Counted from the stretch's first letter, positions 12,708 to 25,353 are shown. The stretch is 64,000 nt of DNA from Grifola frondosa (GCA_001683735.1 LUGG01000005.1:496001-560000), one strand, 5' to 3'. Numbers and translations: made by a program. Notes: generated by a model not told the origin, from the sequence alone.

Positions 12708-13098
12708 ATTTGTATATGGCAGTTCAATATTCTGTTAAAACCTGATCAGGATATCGGGAGACTGAAAGTGACCGCTATATAACTCTGCTTTTACCTGCTG
12801 GACAACATATAACTCTGAAACTTAAAACTTTGCGGCAGCCACAGGAAATGAAATATTTGAACTTACTTACAGAATATGTGTCAGAGAAGAAATGGCTGTG
12901 AGATTCAGGTTGAGATTGAAACCAATGAGATTATGAGATCGTTCCGCATTCAGCCACAGACACGTCAATATTTGTGCAGGCCCGCAATCACAACAAACGT
13001 CAAAGTACTTCACAGAAATGGTTCCATACAAATATATCCAGGAACCAAAGTCCCTCCAAACTCGAGTAGATACATCTACTGCATGTGCATATATACAA
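12708..13098. other. Intergenic
   Basis: Sequence 3' of kinase-like copy 4. No gene supported. Confidence 0.35.
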
Positions 13099-14082
13099 TT
13101 ATCTCTGCCGGCACGAAGCAGGCAAAGGATCCCCGACAGCAAGACTATCAAACAGAACTCTGTCATCTTGCCATTTCTTCAGATCCTTTATTATTCTCGA
13201 TGTCGATATATAGGCTTCTTCATAGCTTCTGCCGGGGGGAGCTCTAGCCGCTAATTCCTCCGGAGTAGTGGCCCATTCTACGGGAACATATTGACCCATA
13301 AATTGGACAGTTCCTGTGGGTAGCCATCGAGATCATTGCTCATGCAAAAATCAACACAAATATGAGGACGTATGTGGCTGCCAAATGTCCGCTATGAGGC
13401 AGGAGTCACGCATCTCCTCGGAACCGAACTCCTTCCATGTGGGCTCCTTGGCATTGACCACCACTGGTATCGCCTGGCCACATTTATGCTGATTGGCGAT
13501 CTCGAAGTCGATGATAAATGGGCGATAGCTTCTGTCGACGACAATGTTCTGCTCCGAAAAATCATTACGTTGAACACCAGCGAGATGAACTGACTGAAGA
13601 GTGTTCAATACCGAACGTCTGAAAGAAACACCTCAGTGGCAATCACGAAGTGCGGAGCTATGCGACTCACCTGAATTCCACATTCATAGTCCAAAGGCAT
13701 CGAGTCAAATGTTTGCCAATGTAGTTGAACACAAGGCACACTGTATCTTCTTCATCCATCATTCTCCCACGAATAACCCATGAAAATGCGGCACCGTAAC
13801 ACCCTGGAGCTTCTTGAATTCATTGGAATAGAATCTTGCCTCAGCGATAATGTGCTTCATTCGCCGCTTGGTGGTCACGAGCTTGCAGATGACATCTCGA
13901 GACTGTCCACCATCGACGAGCATGCCGCGGTATACTGTTGAACTCGCGCAATGAATCAGTTTGGCGTCCCTGATTTCGAACGTTTCGGTAGCATCGGTAT
14001 TAGAGGGAACGACGCATTTGAGCTTGTAGAACTCTACGCATGTCTCGTCCGAAGGTCTAGTAGGAAATCTCAGTGTAGACAT
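13099..14082 (-). pseudogene. Protein-kinase-like gene, copy 4, one frameshift
   Basis: Start ATG 14082 (MSTLRFPTRPSDETCVEF). Exons give LIHCASSTVYRGMLVDGG, DVICKLVTTKRRMKH, EARFYSNEFKKLQGV and HFHGLFVGE, then a premature TGA near 13765. Sister copies read GEMMDEED here, so loss of one G (GAG to GA) explains the break. The frame after it is clean: MMDEEDTVCLVFNYIGKHL, the catalytic segment VHLAGVQRNDFSEQNIVVD, FIIDFEIANQHKCGQA, and a last exon QYVPVEWATTPEELAARAP ending PLPASCRQR. It is the best preserved of the three tandem relatives; a sequence error could also explain it. Confidence 0.6.
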
Positions 14083-14427
14083 TGGAAATAGAGAGTACGG
14101 CGTATATATCGAAAGTGTGGTCAAATTTACGAGGTACTGGCAGATGTTGAGGTTTATGCAGCTATATGACGCGTTCTGTCACGCGCGGACATTCCGTGAA
14201 TATCACGTGAGCGTTCGACGCCTACGTTTCTACGCCGAAGCTGCAAGCATCTGCAGCCTTATCCGATTAACATTCGCATAAGTATTGCGATTCAATGGCC
14301 TGGGCTCACGCTATCAAAACTATGGGATACCAGCCTCCACATGACTGCGAGATCTGGAGCTGACTTAAGCCTTCAAGTTCTACCGCTCATCAGGAGCGCT
14401 GCTTGCTGACCCTCTTCCAAGCAAATC
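14083..14427. other. Divergent promoter region
   Basis: Lies between the starts of the minus-strand kinase-like gene and the plus-strand dehydrogenase. It contains ATCACGTGAG near 14201 (CACGTG E-box-type word) and GTCACGCGCGG near 14177. Transcription of both neighbours probably starts here. Confidence 0.4.
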
Positions 14428-15774
14428 ATGGCGGACGCTGTGCTTGACCGATTGACCGCAGGCAACATGTTTGACTTACGAGGTGTGGTGGCGGTGGTTA
14501 CTGGAGGAGGAACGGTAAACAACCACTTCGCCACGATGCTTTTTGGATATATTCACTTATCGTGTTGTTTCGCAGGGCATAGGACTAATGATGAGCACGA
14601 CGTTGGTCGCAAATGGCGCGACGGTGTATATTATCGGGCCCAAGCAGGCCGATCTCGACAGGTGAGCGATCATATCGTATCGATCGCCGATTCCCCTCAT
14701 CCCCTTTCATAACGTCCAGGATCGCCGACACGTACAACGGTGCTGCGCAGAAGACTAACCGAGAGGGGAGAATGTATGGCATTGAAGGTGACATACGACG
14801 CAAGGTGACGTAAACCTCATGAGATATTCATCAGCTATAGGCTGACTTGTATTTGTATTCCAGTCTGAAGCTACTCGCCTTGCGACTGAGGTGGGCAAAC
14901 GAGAGAAGCACGTCACTGTGCTCTTCAATAATGCCGGGTAAGTAGTGCATAATTATGCTGCAGTGGGATGCTCAGGAGTAATATGCATTGTTGTAAGGAT
15001 ACATGCTGGCGCGTTCGAGCGGCCCCCACCCGGATCTACAGCTGAAGATTTTCGCGCAGCCTACTTCGATGGTGTCTCCGAGGAAGCTTTCGACGATAGC
15101 ATGCATACGAATGCGATCGGACCATATTGGCTCACCTTCGCGTTCCTCCCTATGCTCGAAAAATGGAAGGAAAGCCCTGGAGGTGCACAGTTCGCCCCTC
15201 AGATCATCATGACTTCTAGTCTAAATGGGTGGTCGAAGGTCAGTTGTAGTACGCGGTGCCCTCTATATTTAGCGTTTCTGATGGACATATAGGACCCCGC
15301 AACTAGTTCGTTTTCCTTCCCGTATATGTATTCCAAGTCAGCTATCGGACACGCCACCGCGTCCCTTGCGCATGAACTCTTACCTTTGGGTATCCGAGTC
15401 AACGGAATTGCTCCAGGTGTGTAAATTCTTGCTATCGTGTCACGTATCATCGTCGATTTGAAATTGACCGACTGCGATTTGTAGGCCTTTTTGTAACGGA
15501 AATGACGTCTCCAAGTAGTGCAGATGCTGTGGGACAATCGCATCTGCCGCCTGGCAAAATACTTGGATATGAAGCTCCTATTGCTCAAACTTCGGGAACA
15601 AACAGGGACATGGGAGCATTGGTATTGTTTCTGGTCTCCAATTGGTTCGTGGATGGTGAGACGGTGTTGATCGATGGTGGGGTGAGCTTCTATTCATTTC
15701 CACTCAACCTTCTTATGCTCATCGGACTGCGATTTCATCGGAAGACCCTGCTCAAGTTCCCATCTTCGTTCTAA
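14428..15774 (+). CDS. Short-chain dehydrogenase/reductase (SDR)
   Basis: Multi-exon classical SDR from ATG 14428 (MADAVLDRLTAGNMFDLRG). The NAD(P)-binding motif TGGGT is followed across the first intron by GIGLMMSTTLVANGATVYII. Then come EGDI-type acidic segment, TVLFNNAG (NNAG motif), NAIGPYWLTFAFLPMLEKW, IIMTSS with the catalytic Ser, and YMYSKSA (Tyr-x-x-x-Lys). GIRVNGIAPG precedes LFVTEMTSP, and the last exon ends LLKFPSSF after FVDGETVLIDGG. All family landmarks are present and no break was seen. Substrate unknown; cytosolic oxidoreductase expected. It marks the left border of the receptor region. Confidence 0.85.
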
Positions 15775-16152
15775 ACACGGAATCTCTGAGAGCAGCTCGA
15801 TTGCGGGAGTGGTGGATTGTATACTTTATCATGTACGTACGAATAGAAGATGATGGTTGAGAAGTTCTTCTGATGATAACGATCGTCCCAATAATCATGT
15901 CGAGCGACCATTTAAGATAAGATCGGCCAATATTGGATAACTTTCCTAGTAATTCTCTTCTATTGTGCAGTTGATACACGAAATCCCTACAATCTACCTA
16001 CAACAGTGCAATACATATCGAATATGATTAGGTATAAAAAGGGACGGTAGTGTGAGTGGTATCCAGCAGAAGCCATTAACGGAATAAAGTGATAGAGCAG
16101 GGACCTGGAGGCGACGCGTAGCTAGGAATACAGTGATGTGAGAATTCGAATG
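15775..16152. other. Intergenic, convergent 3' ends
   Basis: Between the dehydrogenase stop and the stop of receptor R1. No feature seen. Confidence 0.35.
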
Positions 16153-17843
16153 TCAGGGATAGAGATAACGTAGATGGTATATCATGAAGAAGCGAAGCGA
16201 ATCCGTTTTGTCGCACAATGGACCCAAGCATGGACAAGTTAGACCATATCGATCGAATGAGGCACGACAGACGAGGGACGTCGGCGACATGCCGTGACAC
16301 GGATGATGGGTCGTATGCCGACGCCGGTCGAGGGAGTGGGGGCACCTCGACCACCTCGGGGACGTCGGTGCGTCCACCGGTGAAGATACACAGGTGCTGG
16401 AACCTGCAGACAGCTCTGACGGGGAGTAGGGGGCCTTGAGCTCCTCAAAGTCTGGGATATCTCCAACGGAGATTGAGGTCGAGAGCTCGTCTGAGAACGA
16501 GAGCATTGAGTCGTGGCGCTTCGAACGCTGCACAAAGGTGGGGATAGTGATGCGGCCGAGAGCGCGGCTGCCACTCGATCCAGACCTACGGATGCCAAAG
16601 GTCAGATTCAAGATTATGAAAGGAAGAGGGAGAGAGAATGACATACCCTCCAGAGCTCCCAAGTCCTGAACCGCGCTCGAATGTCGTGATACCAACACGC
16701 TTGGCAACCGAGTTGAGCGCGTGACGATAATGGGTGCGGGCCTCCTCGGCGAGGCCGAAGAGCGCGAAGAAGAGGAACGCGCACGCGACGATCATCCAGT
16801 TATCAAAGTTCATCGCCTGCACCATGGCAGGGCTCTGTCTCCACACAAACGACGGCATCTGCTCGACGCGGGAGAAGCCAAAATGGATGTCGGCGAGACC
16901 ACGCCACACGTAGATGGGATTAGCCTTTAGGTTCGATACGATAGAGTAGATTCCAAGGGGGACTGTGAACAGCATATCCGCTGAAGCGAGAGCCATGAGG
17001 CGGAGATAGCGGTTGAATGTGAGGTTCGAATTGGAGGCCATGAGCTCGTTGAACTGCTTGCGCCTTTTCAAGAACGCGCGTATAGTAGAGACTAGCTAGG
17101 ATGTTAACCTTTGCCGTTCAACAAAGGGAAAGTCGAGAAAGACTTACTACAGTAGAAAGCGGAGACGAGACCGATCGGAATGGGCCAAGCCTCGTAGAGG
17201 AAGTAGGACAGGATAGTGTTGGGGATGGCTGGGATGCAACCAATGCCCTCAAGGATATCGAAGCGGTGACCCTGGTAGAACCAGTCTGCAAGACCTTGAT
17301 TAGCCGATGCAGGCAGTATTTCAATATTCGTAACGTACACAGGATAACCGCAAGAGCTGGAATCCCAAGACCAATTGCGCAGTCAACTAGGACTGCGCGA
17401 CGTTTGTCCGAGCGGCTGATGGATACCGAGGATACGGTGGCGATTTTGTAAAGGCGGCGATTGATGATGAGAGAAGCTGTACAGACGCCGATAGAAACTG
17501 CCAATCTAAATCTCGTAGCTATTCCTTTGTCAATACCTAGTAATAACCAAATTCAGGACGGAACATACTCACTAATGTCACAATACACTGGAGCCCAGTT
17601 AATCGCATTGTTTCTCCACACAACGGTGTTTATGAATTTGATGAGACACTCGGTGCCAACGAAGAAGATATAGAGAACGCAGCCGACGTTCCAAGCTGAT
17701 CGACAGCAAATTAGTATTTACTGGCAGAAAAGTATTGCGGGCGCACCTTCCATATGCCAATACAGAGGAATGCATACCAGAATAAAGCCAAGTAAGGCGA
17801 ACGCCGCGTAAATCTCGCCTTGGACTTCCCACGGTATAGCCAT
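16153..17843 (-). CDS. STE3-like pheromone receptor R1
   Basis: Seven-helix fungal pheromone receptor. Start ATG 17843 gives MAIPWEVQGEIYAAFALLGF (helix 1), then IPLYWHMEAWNVGC across intron 1. Later exons give INTVVWRNNAINWAPVYCDI, LIINRRLYKIATVSS, GHRFDILEGIGCIPAIPNT and SYFLYEAWPIPIGLVSAFYC. The large exon gives FNRYLRLMALASADMLFTVP, GLADIHFGFSRVEQMP and FALFGLAEEARTHYRHA. An intron at about 16646 (GGTATGTC) joins to a Ser-rich tail with SFSDELSTSISVGDIPDF. The PLxWH, VW..N..., CDI and EEAR blocks are STE3 hallmarks. It binds a mate's farnesylated peptide at the cell surface and signals through a G protein. Groups with R4 and R5. The stop at 16153 depends on the tail frame and is less certain. 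Confidence 0.9.
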
Positions 17844-19184
17844 CTCGATGCAAAGTCGTCACAGAAAATGCTACAACACGTAGACAGACAGGTGAAGAGA
17901 ATCGGGGAGATGGGCTCAAGACCGTGCAACGGAGGAACGATTGCAGGAGGATATTCACGGTCCATCAGTTTAAAAGATAAAATCGCGCCCTCTTTCTTTG
18001 TCGATAGATTGGGATCATCCCTTGTACTCGGCAAGCATTGGAAGGGGTTCTCAACGGGTGCTGGAAGGCTAAAATGTGCATATCTAGACGGTCAGTTCAA
18101 CGGTCCAAATTGGGACGTTACTTTGTACTGCGTCCCGAATAGGCAGGAGCGTGTTCTCACACCGCATGGTGTTCCGGTCACCGGGGGGTCCTGAGCGAAA
18201 TTCGTGACATTGCAGCCGAGGCGACAAGCACTAACCTCAAAGCAGTGCAAAAGGAGAGTCCAAGGAAGGCAGGAGAGAAACCGCAGTGCGCACACTCATT
18301 ATCTGAAGTGTGACAAAAATCGTGACAGATCGCGTTAGCACATCACGTGGGACGGGTATACGCGTATCATGAGAACTGGAATGAAGGAAACGCGTCCACC
18401 GTGGGGGACGTCTGTATGGACCAAAAGAGTACCCTCAAGGGGACGGTTGTTGCCGGGACGGGGAGCCAGGGGTAAGCCATGTATGCAGCGCACAAGGCAT
18501 GAACCTTGCAAGGCAAGTCAGGCGTAGTACAATGTCGTCAGGACGGTATCACAGTATGACTGCAGAGCATAAGCACTCCGCAAGATAGAATGCAGGAGTT
18601 ATCCATGGAGCGTTAGGCCAAAATATAGAACAAGGACTCCAAGGAACCGTGCGCTGCTCGCAGATGGAAGCGATTGGCCCTGGCCGTCGTCGCAGTCGCA
18701 AGGCGGATTCGCAAGACGGAATGTAGCATCCAGAGGCATCAAGAGATGATGGTAGAGCAGAGAGAACGCAGTGGAACTCCCATCGCTCGTAAGGCATATG
18801 TATTGGGCGAATGTCTCAGAGGCCTATTGTGTTGCCAATGTAACGGGCGTCTAATTTCTTATTGTCCTGCCCTGACCAGCGTGGACATCTAATGCACGAA
18901 ATGTTCACGAGGTTGATGTTAGGGTGGGAAATTCATGATTGCGAGAGATGTAATTGACCAGTTGCATATGGGTATGGAGCTAAACACAGATACACGGTAC
19001 ACTTCCAATGACAGACCTGAAAATACCTGCGATGAGGGCAATAATACAGTTACATACTCAGAAGGAGATGAAGACCACACACAACAAGAAGCAAATAGAA
19101 TGAATGATACAAGTCTGACTGGAAAGAGGGATGAATCGTCAGAAAGTCGCTCATGACAGAATGAATTCCCGGTCATACCAACAA
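17844..19184. other. Intergenic upstream of R1
   Basis: 1.3 kb with no supported gene. Near 18343-18360 it carries CATCACGTGG and ATACGCGTAT, E-box and MCB-like words also seen at other promoters in the window. A run of TCGCAG/TCGCAA words lies near 18690-18715. Confidence 0.35.
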
Positions 19185-20793
19185 TCACGCAAAGAACAAC
19201 ACCTTCCGGACAGGCGGAGCAATCGCGAACAAGATGCGAACGCTCGCCCTGTACGGCCACAGCATCAGGTTCTGCACATACTGGAATGCCCGCTCACTGT
19301 ACGGGACTGGTTTCGCAGGCTTCGCGTTGCCACCGCTACTGCTCCGGCTCCTGCTGCGCTCGTGCCTTGTCTTGCCCTTGGGTGACAGCGTATGTGTCTC
19401 TTTGTCTGAAACGTATGTCCCATCAGAATCCGAATCTTCCGCCTCCGGAATAGTGGCAAGGCGAGGCTGCTGCGCAAAATGCTTTTCGCGATCAGGGCTC
19501 CGTATGCGTGTAATACCATTACCATTCGCAATCCCGTTTGTCTGAAGGAGGGCAGGAGTACCCCTCAGCTTCTGGTAATCCACTGACCCGAGCGCCCAAA
19601 GGGTATGCGGCACCTCGAGTAGCCTGCCCAGGAGCCTCGACAGATATGTCTGCGCCTCGCCGTACGACAGCGCCTTGTGCGGGAACCGGAACCCAACCCC
19701 GAGAGCTTCGATGTCGCGCCGCCGCCTCTCCTCCACCTGCAGGAGCCCCGATTCCACCGCGGCAATTCGCACGCTTTGTGCAGCCCGGAGCGTCTCCGCC
19801 TTGCGCTCTCCCCGCTTCGCGCCGCGCTCGATTTCGCCCAGCGCCTCGCTGAGGTCGTCGCACACCTCGCGGAGCGCGGCTCCGCGTGCAGCAGTCTCAC
19901 GTACGTCGCGCAGCTCGCGCTCAAGCGCCTCCACACGCTGCAGTACTATTTTCAGCTCGTGCATTGTCTCCGCGTGCAGATGCGCGGCCGAGTCCGCGGT
20001 TGGATAGTGAATTGCGTCGTGCAGGTTGTGTGCACGGGTGCGGAGGCGGGTGACGAGGTGTGACCACGGCCGGATGCCAGTCGCGAGCACGAAGAGCGTC
20101 GTATTGAACCAGGAGAGTGCATCCACGCCACCTAGAATAGAGAGGATATGAGGAGGAACATCGCGCCAATGAAGGGAGAAAGGACAGCAAGAGCGAGATA
20201 GAAGAATTCTTGCTTATGGAGCTCGCTCTCCGCGAGAGCAATCAAGCGAGCGGTTTGTTCATCGGTGGAAGACTTTGATGACCGTCGAGGACGGATGGCT
20301 GATTTGCGAGGAAGGCATGCTTGGTATAATCGCCAGGGTACTAAAAGAATGGTCCGTTTTAGCATGCATGTAGTGCAGTGAGTGACTCACTTTCGATGAT
20401 CTGATGGAGATAGAAAATGAGGAGGATGATGAGGAACAAATTCTTAATGTGGTCCCCGCCGGTGAGCCAATTGCCTATGGGGGACACCAAGGCGACAACT
20501 ATGGAGAGATCCAAATCCGCCCATGAGTGAGTCTTCACAGGCGCACGCGTTCTGGTAGAAGGATCGAATGCTGGTCGCGCTCTCGATGTGGCAACACCCT
20601 TTCCTTTTGACCGCTCGTGCAGCTCGACATCTCCAGCATCTTCATCACTCTCTTGATCATCATCTTCCATGCTAGAATCGTGGTCTTCCTGCTCGCTCCC
20701 GAAGTCTGTATAGCTCTCGTCGAGTTCTTGACTGTGGAAGCCATTAAGTCCCCCTCCAAGAGGTTTTGACGAACTAGAAGAGGATTCCTCCAT
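19185..20793 (-). CDS. Coiled-coil membrane protein of unknown function
   Basis: Three exons from ATG 20793. Exon 1 (MEESSSSSSKPLGGG) is acidic and Ser-rich (DSSMEDDDQESDEDAGD) and ends in a hydrophobic segment NLFLIILLIFYLHQIIE. Exon 2 has a basic patch (KSAIRPRRSSKSS) and a second helix FYLALAVLSPFIGAMFLLI. Exon 3 is long: HELKIVLQRVEALERELRD and ALGEIERGAKRGERKAETL indicate a coiled coil. It is followed by RRRRDIEALGVGFRFPH, LSYGEAQTYLSRLLGRLLEV, a Ser/Arg stretch and a C-terminal amphipathic/hydrophobic part (LMLWPYRASVRILFAIAPP). An endomembrane protein is likely. I do not recognise the family. Its 5' side faces the MCB/E-box cluster at 21.2 kb. Confidence 0.65.
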
Positions 20794-21905
20794 TATCGAC
20801 AGGATGGTGGTGGGTATGAGGAGAGAGACGGCTGAACGTGGTATGCGTGAGGTTTAACAAGTCGTGTCGATCATAGGGCGTTCCGTAGTTCGTTTTGAGA
20901 AAGATGGTCTCTGATAACCCCTCAAATTTGATGGTTTAGCGGCGAAAAGTTGACCTACATAGACCTCAGCTTGTGTTCCAGATAGCAAATTAGTTCAACA
21001 TCACGACGCGTGCTTACCGGAAGTAGACTCCGCCGCCTCAGACCTTGGTCGTGCGAGTACACGGATTATACAGCTTCTTGTGCGACAATTATACGTTACG
21101 CGGCCAACTTCTAATGGCGCGGTCTTGAGCGGGAACGGCGGAAGCAAACGAACAGCTTGAGGGTCGGGTACGGCAGTCGCCAAGGAACCTCATGGAGCGG
21201 TTGCGTGACGCGCCTTGGCACGTGCAATGACGCGTCACGATCACGTGAGAGGACGCGTCGCGACGCGTAACGTACAAAGACAAAACCATTCTTCTCAAAC
21301 GATGCTGTACCATCTGGCATGCTTGACGAACAAGTGATTCAATGTATGCGCTCTATTTTGTAGCTAATTTGCACCAGAAAGAGGTATATTAGGACAAGAG
21401 AACTTGACACTTAGAGGATAACTTGAACACTACGGCTCCCACTCAACGGTGGTGCCGGCAGTGATAGCAGCCTTATTATATTCTGATTTTATTCCGTATG
21501 CCATAATCTGGTTTATGTCTTACCTGAAAACTATATCACCTATCCGAGCCTTTTTTTTTCTCTTGCTCGATGACCCTTGGGAAGCGTGCATGCTCGCTCA
21601 GTTCGTTACCCCGGCTGATGCTTGCGCTGCTGTGATCCTGGGGGAGGTGATAATAGATATATAGCCCGTCATAGTAGTGGTATCTGAAGGGAAGATGATA
21701 CAGAGCGATTGCTACATCACTGGCCCGGTATGAGAATATACAAACATATGTGACGACGAATGCGAAGGGATACAACGAGATACATAACGGAGTAATATAA
21801 CTGAATACGATGTTAGTGTCAGACATGAGTATTGAATGGCTGACTGACATCCAATGAATATAGCGGAGCGGATGATTTCAGCCATACACGCACATGAGTG
21901 TACGC
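20794..21905. other. Intergenic with promoter elements
   Basis: Upstream of the coiled-coil gene and downstream of R2. Contains the dense ACGCGT/CACGTG cluster at 21219-21271. No coding region supported. Confidence 0.4.
21219..21271. promoter_or_regulatory. E-box plus MCB-like cluster
   Basis: CACGTGCAATGACGCGTC (21219-21236), then CGATCACGTGAG and GGACGCGTCGCGACGCGTAA to 21271: two CACGTG and three ACGCGT words in about 50 bp. ACGCGT is the MluI cell-cycle box of MBF-type factors and CACGTG the bHLH E-box in other fungi. The first 18 bases recur exactly at 46120-46137. It lies about 430 bp upstream of the coiled-coil gene start. Confidence 0.5.
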
Positions 21906-23768
21906 TCACACAGTCTCCTGTACCACCGTCATGTAGATTGCTCCACCCATTTCATCGTCGGCCTTCTCTCTGCCGTTCACGCGGCCCCGAGGACTCAAGC
22001 TCCTCGGAAGCAACGCGTCCCTGCCTTTGACCCTCCGCAGATGCCGCGGCACCGCCAACCCTGGACCGCGCGCACCATTCACAGCCGGCGCGCTCTGGAA
22101 AGGCGCCTCGTGCGGCATAGAGGGTGCGTCGTGCAAGAGCAAGCCGGGCTCATGCGCGTATGCAAACGTGCTGATGGTCGAGGATGCGAGGCTAGTCGTC
22201 AGCGAAGAGATGCTCGGCGGGCGACTGTGAGCATAGTGGGAAGGTGCAGGAGACGGAGGACATATGGAGATAGAAGTTTGCGGAGACCCTGATGGGATCG
22301 TAGACGAGGGGGGGGCCATGGGCCGGAGAGAATGGAGTGTGGGCGATAGTCGTGAGACTGCGGACGTTCTATATTGTTATGAGATGTATTCTGAGAAGAG
22401 GACCCGAGGGCAGAACTAATGGGGGCCGGAAGAGTGAGCGAAGGATCTGTTTGAGGCGTCTGATGAACAGGCAGAAGTGGAGGAAGACCATGCGCCTCCC
22501 GTCCTGTCGGCGATTCGAGGTATGTGATTGTCGATTGTACGAACGAATCCTCTGACACTGGCGGAGTCGCTGGAGGGCTACCTCCGGGAGTCGTGAGGGC
22601 TAGTTTCTTCGTTGATGAGCCAGTGCGGAATGTATCATCCCAGCCCGACTTCAGCAAATGAATTGGCACTGGCGATGCAGGTGCATTCAAGGCTACGGAA
22701 GGCTGAGGTTCCTTGGACTGTTTGAATGGATGGACGGCAGACTGACGGAGAATAGTATGACAAAACCATCGCGAGAATGTGTGATACCCATCCAGCGCTG
22801 CCTTGCCATGTTCGCGGCTCGCCAGTCCGGGAAGAGACATGGCTATGAGCACTAATGAGCAGGCGGGAATAGCCCACCAGGTCAATTCTAATTGTGCGAG
22901 GTAGAGGCGAGAGCTCTGCGGAATCACGTTCACCTGCGAGAACCGAGCGTGCACCTGATAAAAGGACGTCCACTGAAGAAGTCCTCCTGAAGTGGTAATC
23001 CGAGCATACATAGAGAAAATGGTGGATGCAAGGACGATAGAAGCGATCAGGGAAGAGGTGAGTAATGGTCGAAGAAGGGTAAAGATGTTGAGTCGAGAAG
23101 TGTCAATGGCATGGTTGTTAAAGAGGGAATGACGCTTGAACCAAGTGAATAGAATGAAACAGGCGTAGATCAAAGTGGCGATACAGGAAATCAGAGGCGG
23201 TAGCCAGACCAGTATTATCGCAGGTACAGAAGCATAAGTAGAAGCGTCGCAGCCAAGGTTCTCGGCGAGGTCGAATCGTCTTGTTTGCACGATCGCGTCT
23301 GCACAGACTATGAGCAAAGGTAGACAGAAATGTTGATTGAAGAGCCTACGCAATGCCATATAGATAACAGGAAGCGTTACACTGATTATGTCCAGCGTGA
23401 AGGTATGTCGTCGACCTTTCGTCTCTGTCACTGATGTACTATTCTGCAGATTGTGACACAATCTAAGAGAGGCTGCAGATAATGCAATCCGTGCGCCTAA
23501 TAGCAATTTTGTGACTGAAGGAGGGAAATGCTGAATACACTGTCGCTAAAAAAATCGAAGGTACTTTACCTATGTCGCACCAAACAGGGATGCGCACCAC
23601 AGCGTTTTCGGCCCATACAATGGTATTAATCCCTTGAATAATGTTGCATATAAGCAACCAGATAATGATGGATAGTACAGCAACGTTGCGCGAGTGCCAA
23701 TGTAAGGGGGCGATCGTGATCAAGAGCACGACACACAGGAAGGAGATCACTGGCAGCTCAGCACGCAT
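21906..23768 (-). CDS. STE3-like pheromone receptor R2, divergent, long tail
   Basis: Start ATG 23768: MRAELPVISFLCVVLLITIA, PLHWHSRNVAVLSIIIWLL, VWAENAVVRIPVWCDI. One intron (about 23571-23515) follows; the remaining helices are then uninterrupted in one exon, whereas the sister receptors carry four or more introns. Blocks seen: VTKLLLGARIALSAASLRLC, RRFDLAENLGCDASTYASVP, SRLNIFTLLRPLLTSSLIAS, WTSFYQVHARFSQVNVIP and CSLVLIAMSLPGLASREHG. The cytoplasmic tail is very long and Pro/Ser-rich. The frame breaks at a run of eight G (plus strand 22308-22315). One more base rejoins it to PSSTIPSGSPQTSISIC and a tail ending at 21906 (IYMTVVQETV). Likely a sequence error. Divergence suggests a receptor outside mate recognition specificity or an old allele. 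Confidence 0.82.
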
Positions 23769-25353
23769 GACGAACAGATTCGACGGGTTCAGACCGAACC
23801 TAGGTATCGCAATCACAATATTAAGATGTGCGAACGAAGGATGTCACAAGCACCAAGCTACAAGCATGGTACACCCTGTGGGTATAATGGGATGCAGGGA
23901 ATAGGCAGACGAAAGCCTGTTTTCTCTCATTATCACCAGAATTGGGTTGAGACGCAGTTAGCGAAAAACAAGACCTGCTAGAAACAAAAACAAGACATGA
24001 TAGCGGCTTCGAGCATGTCGTCGTCAGGATTAGCGACACGCGTTGCCTCTGGTCGTGTCAACTGGACAATAAGGGGACGCCTATATCGAGGATGAGCCTT
24101 TGGGTATGCCCAACATGGCAGTTTCTACCAGATAGCCGTTTATGGCAAGTCCTGTAGAAGGTTCAGTATTGGAAAAACTCGACCATGATACCGAGGACAT
24201 AGGCCATCTCTCTCTATATCTGTATAGAGTGTTTGTCCGAATACCACGAACAAAGGAGGCGGCGACATCGCAGCGGAGGAATTAGATAACTATGGTACTC
24301 ACTACAGAGCCTGCAACGTTTGCGGCATATTTCCAGCATTCCCAAGCCAAAGTCCTCTTTGGCGGATGTGCAAAAGATTCATGATGGTATTGTCTCTCAT
24401 CACAAACCCCCAGGACTTCAAGCTTCAAACTTGAGATCTTGACAGAAAACTTTGCGATATACAGACCACCGCAACAAAAATATGCCACGTGGCTGAAAGC
24501 GCCTATCGCGATCAGCGCTCAGCTCCTCCTCCCGCTCTCCTCCCGCTCAGCGCTCAGCTCTTCCATCCTCCCCTCCTCCGTCCGAGCGATTTAAGTCTCA
24601 ACACATCGATTCTTGTGATCTGCCACAACTTAAAAGTCGAGTCCTACCGAGTATTGAAATGAAAACTCTTATACCTTGTCGACTTCGAATTCATCGGCAA
24701 ACTCCCCCAAGGCTTCAATGGCAGTTCAGTTCCTCAGCCTCCGTTCTCATCATAGCATGGATGGCAGATAATTAGCCAGGACTATCGCCTCCTCTTCTGA
24801 TAGACTGTGGCTCGAAGCTGAATCCATATATCGACTCTGGAAATTCACTATCAATGGCCATGACTGGCTCCATGTTGCTAGTATATATGCTATGGCTACG
24901 ACAGCCATGGTAAGCGCACTTCAAGTCATTATCCTATGAGCTTCGCAACTCTTCCGTTATTGTCTTCCTCCGTGCTTTCTGCGAGCTGGTTCAAACGCAA
25001 TATGCCAGCAGATGAATATCGTCATACTGGGAACGTCTATTGCACTGCCTTGACCACTCTCATAGTTATCGTCGTGGCCACCATCAACGGTAGCGTCAAA
25101 GCCCACGCCGCGTCGTAATTGTGATGGCCTCTCGATATCTGTCCAAAGCGTCATGGTTATCTGGTTGTCCAGATTACGTAAGTTTAGACAATTGTCTTGG
25201 CCACAATGTTTGATAGTCCTTAAAGCCATCGGTGACTTACTGCAGCTCTCCTCTGTCATTCATTTGACTCTCGATCTGGTGCTCGAACCGTATCCTGCCG
25301 TTGGTCTCCATTCCTTCTAACCTCCTTGCCTCAATTCCGACAGCTGTCTGAAT
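23769..25353. other. Intergenic, divergent promoters
   Basis: 1.6 kb between the R2 start (minus) and the cysteine-rich gene (plus). Contains CCTCCTCCCGCTCTCCTCCC-type pyrimidine-rich sequence near 24524-24575. I looked for a short CaaX ORF and found none. No gene supported. Confidence 0.35.

Noticed and set aside
18935..19156. Acidic 73-codon plus-strand ORF
   Set aside because: Overlaps the 3' side of the minus-strand coiled-coil gene region with no supporting motif; likely chance.
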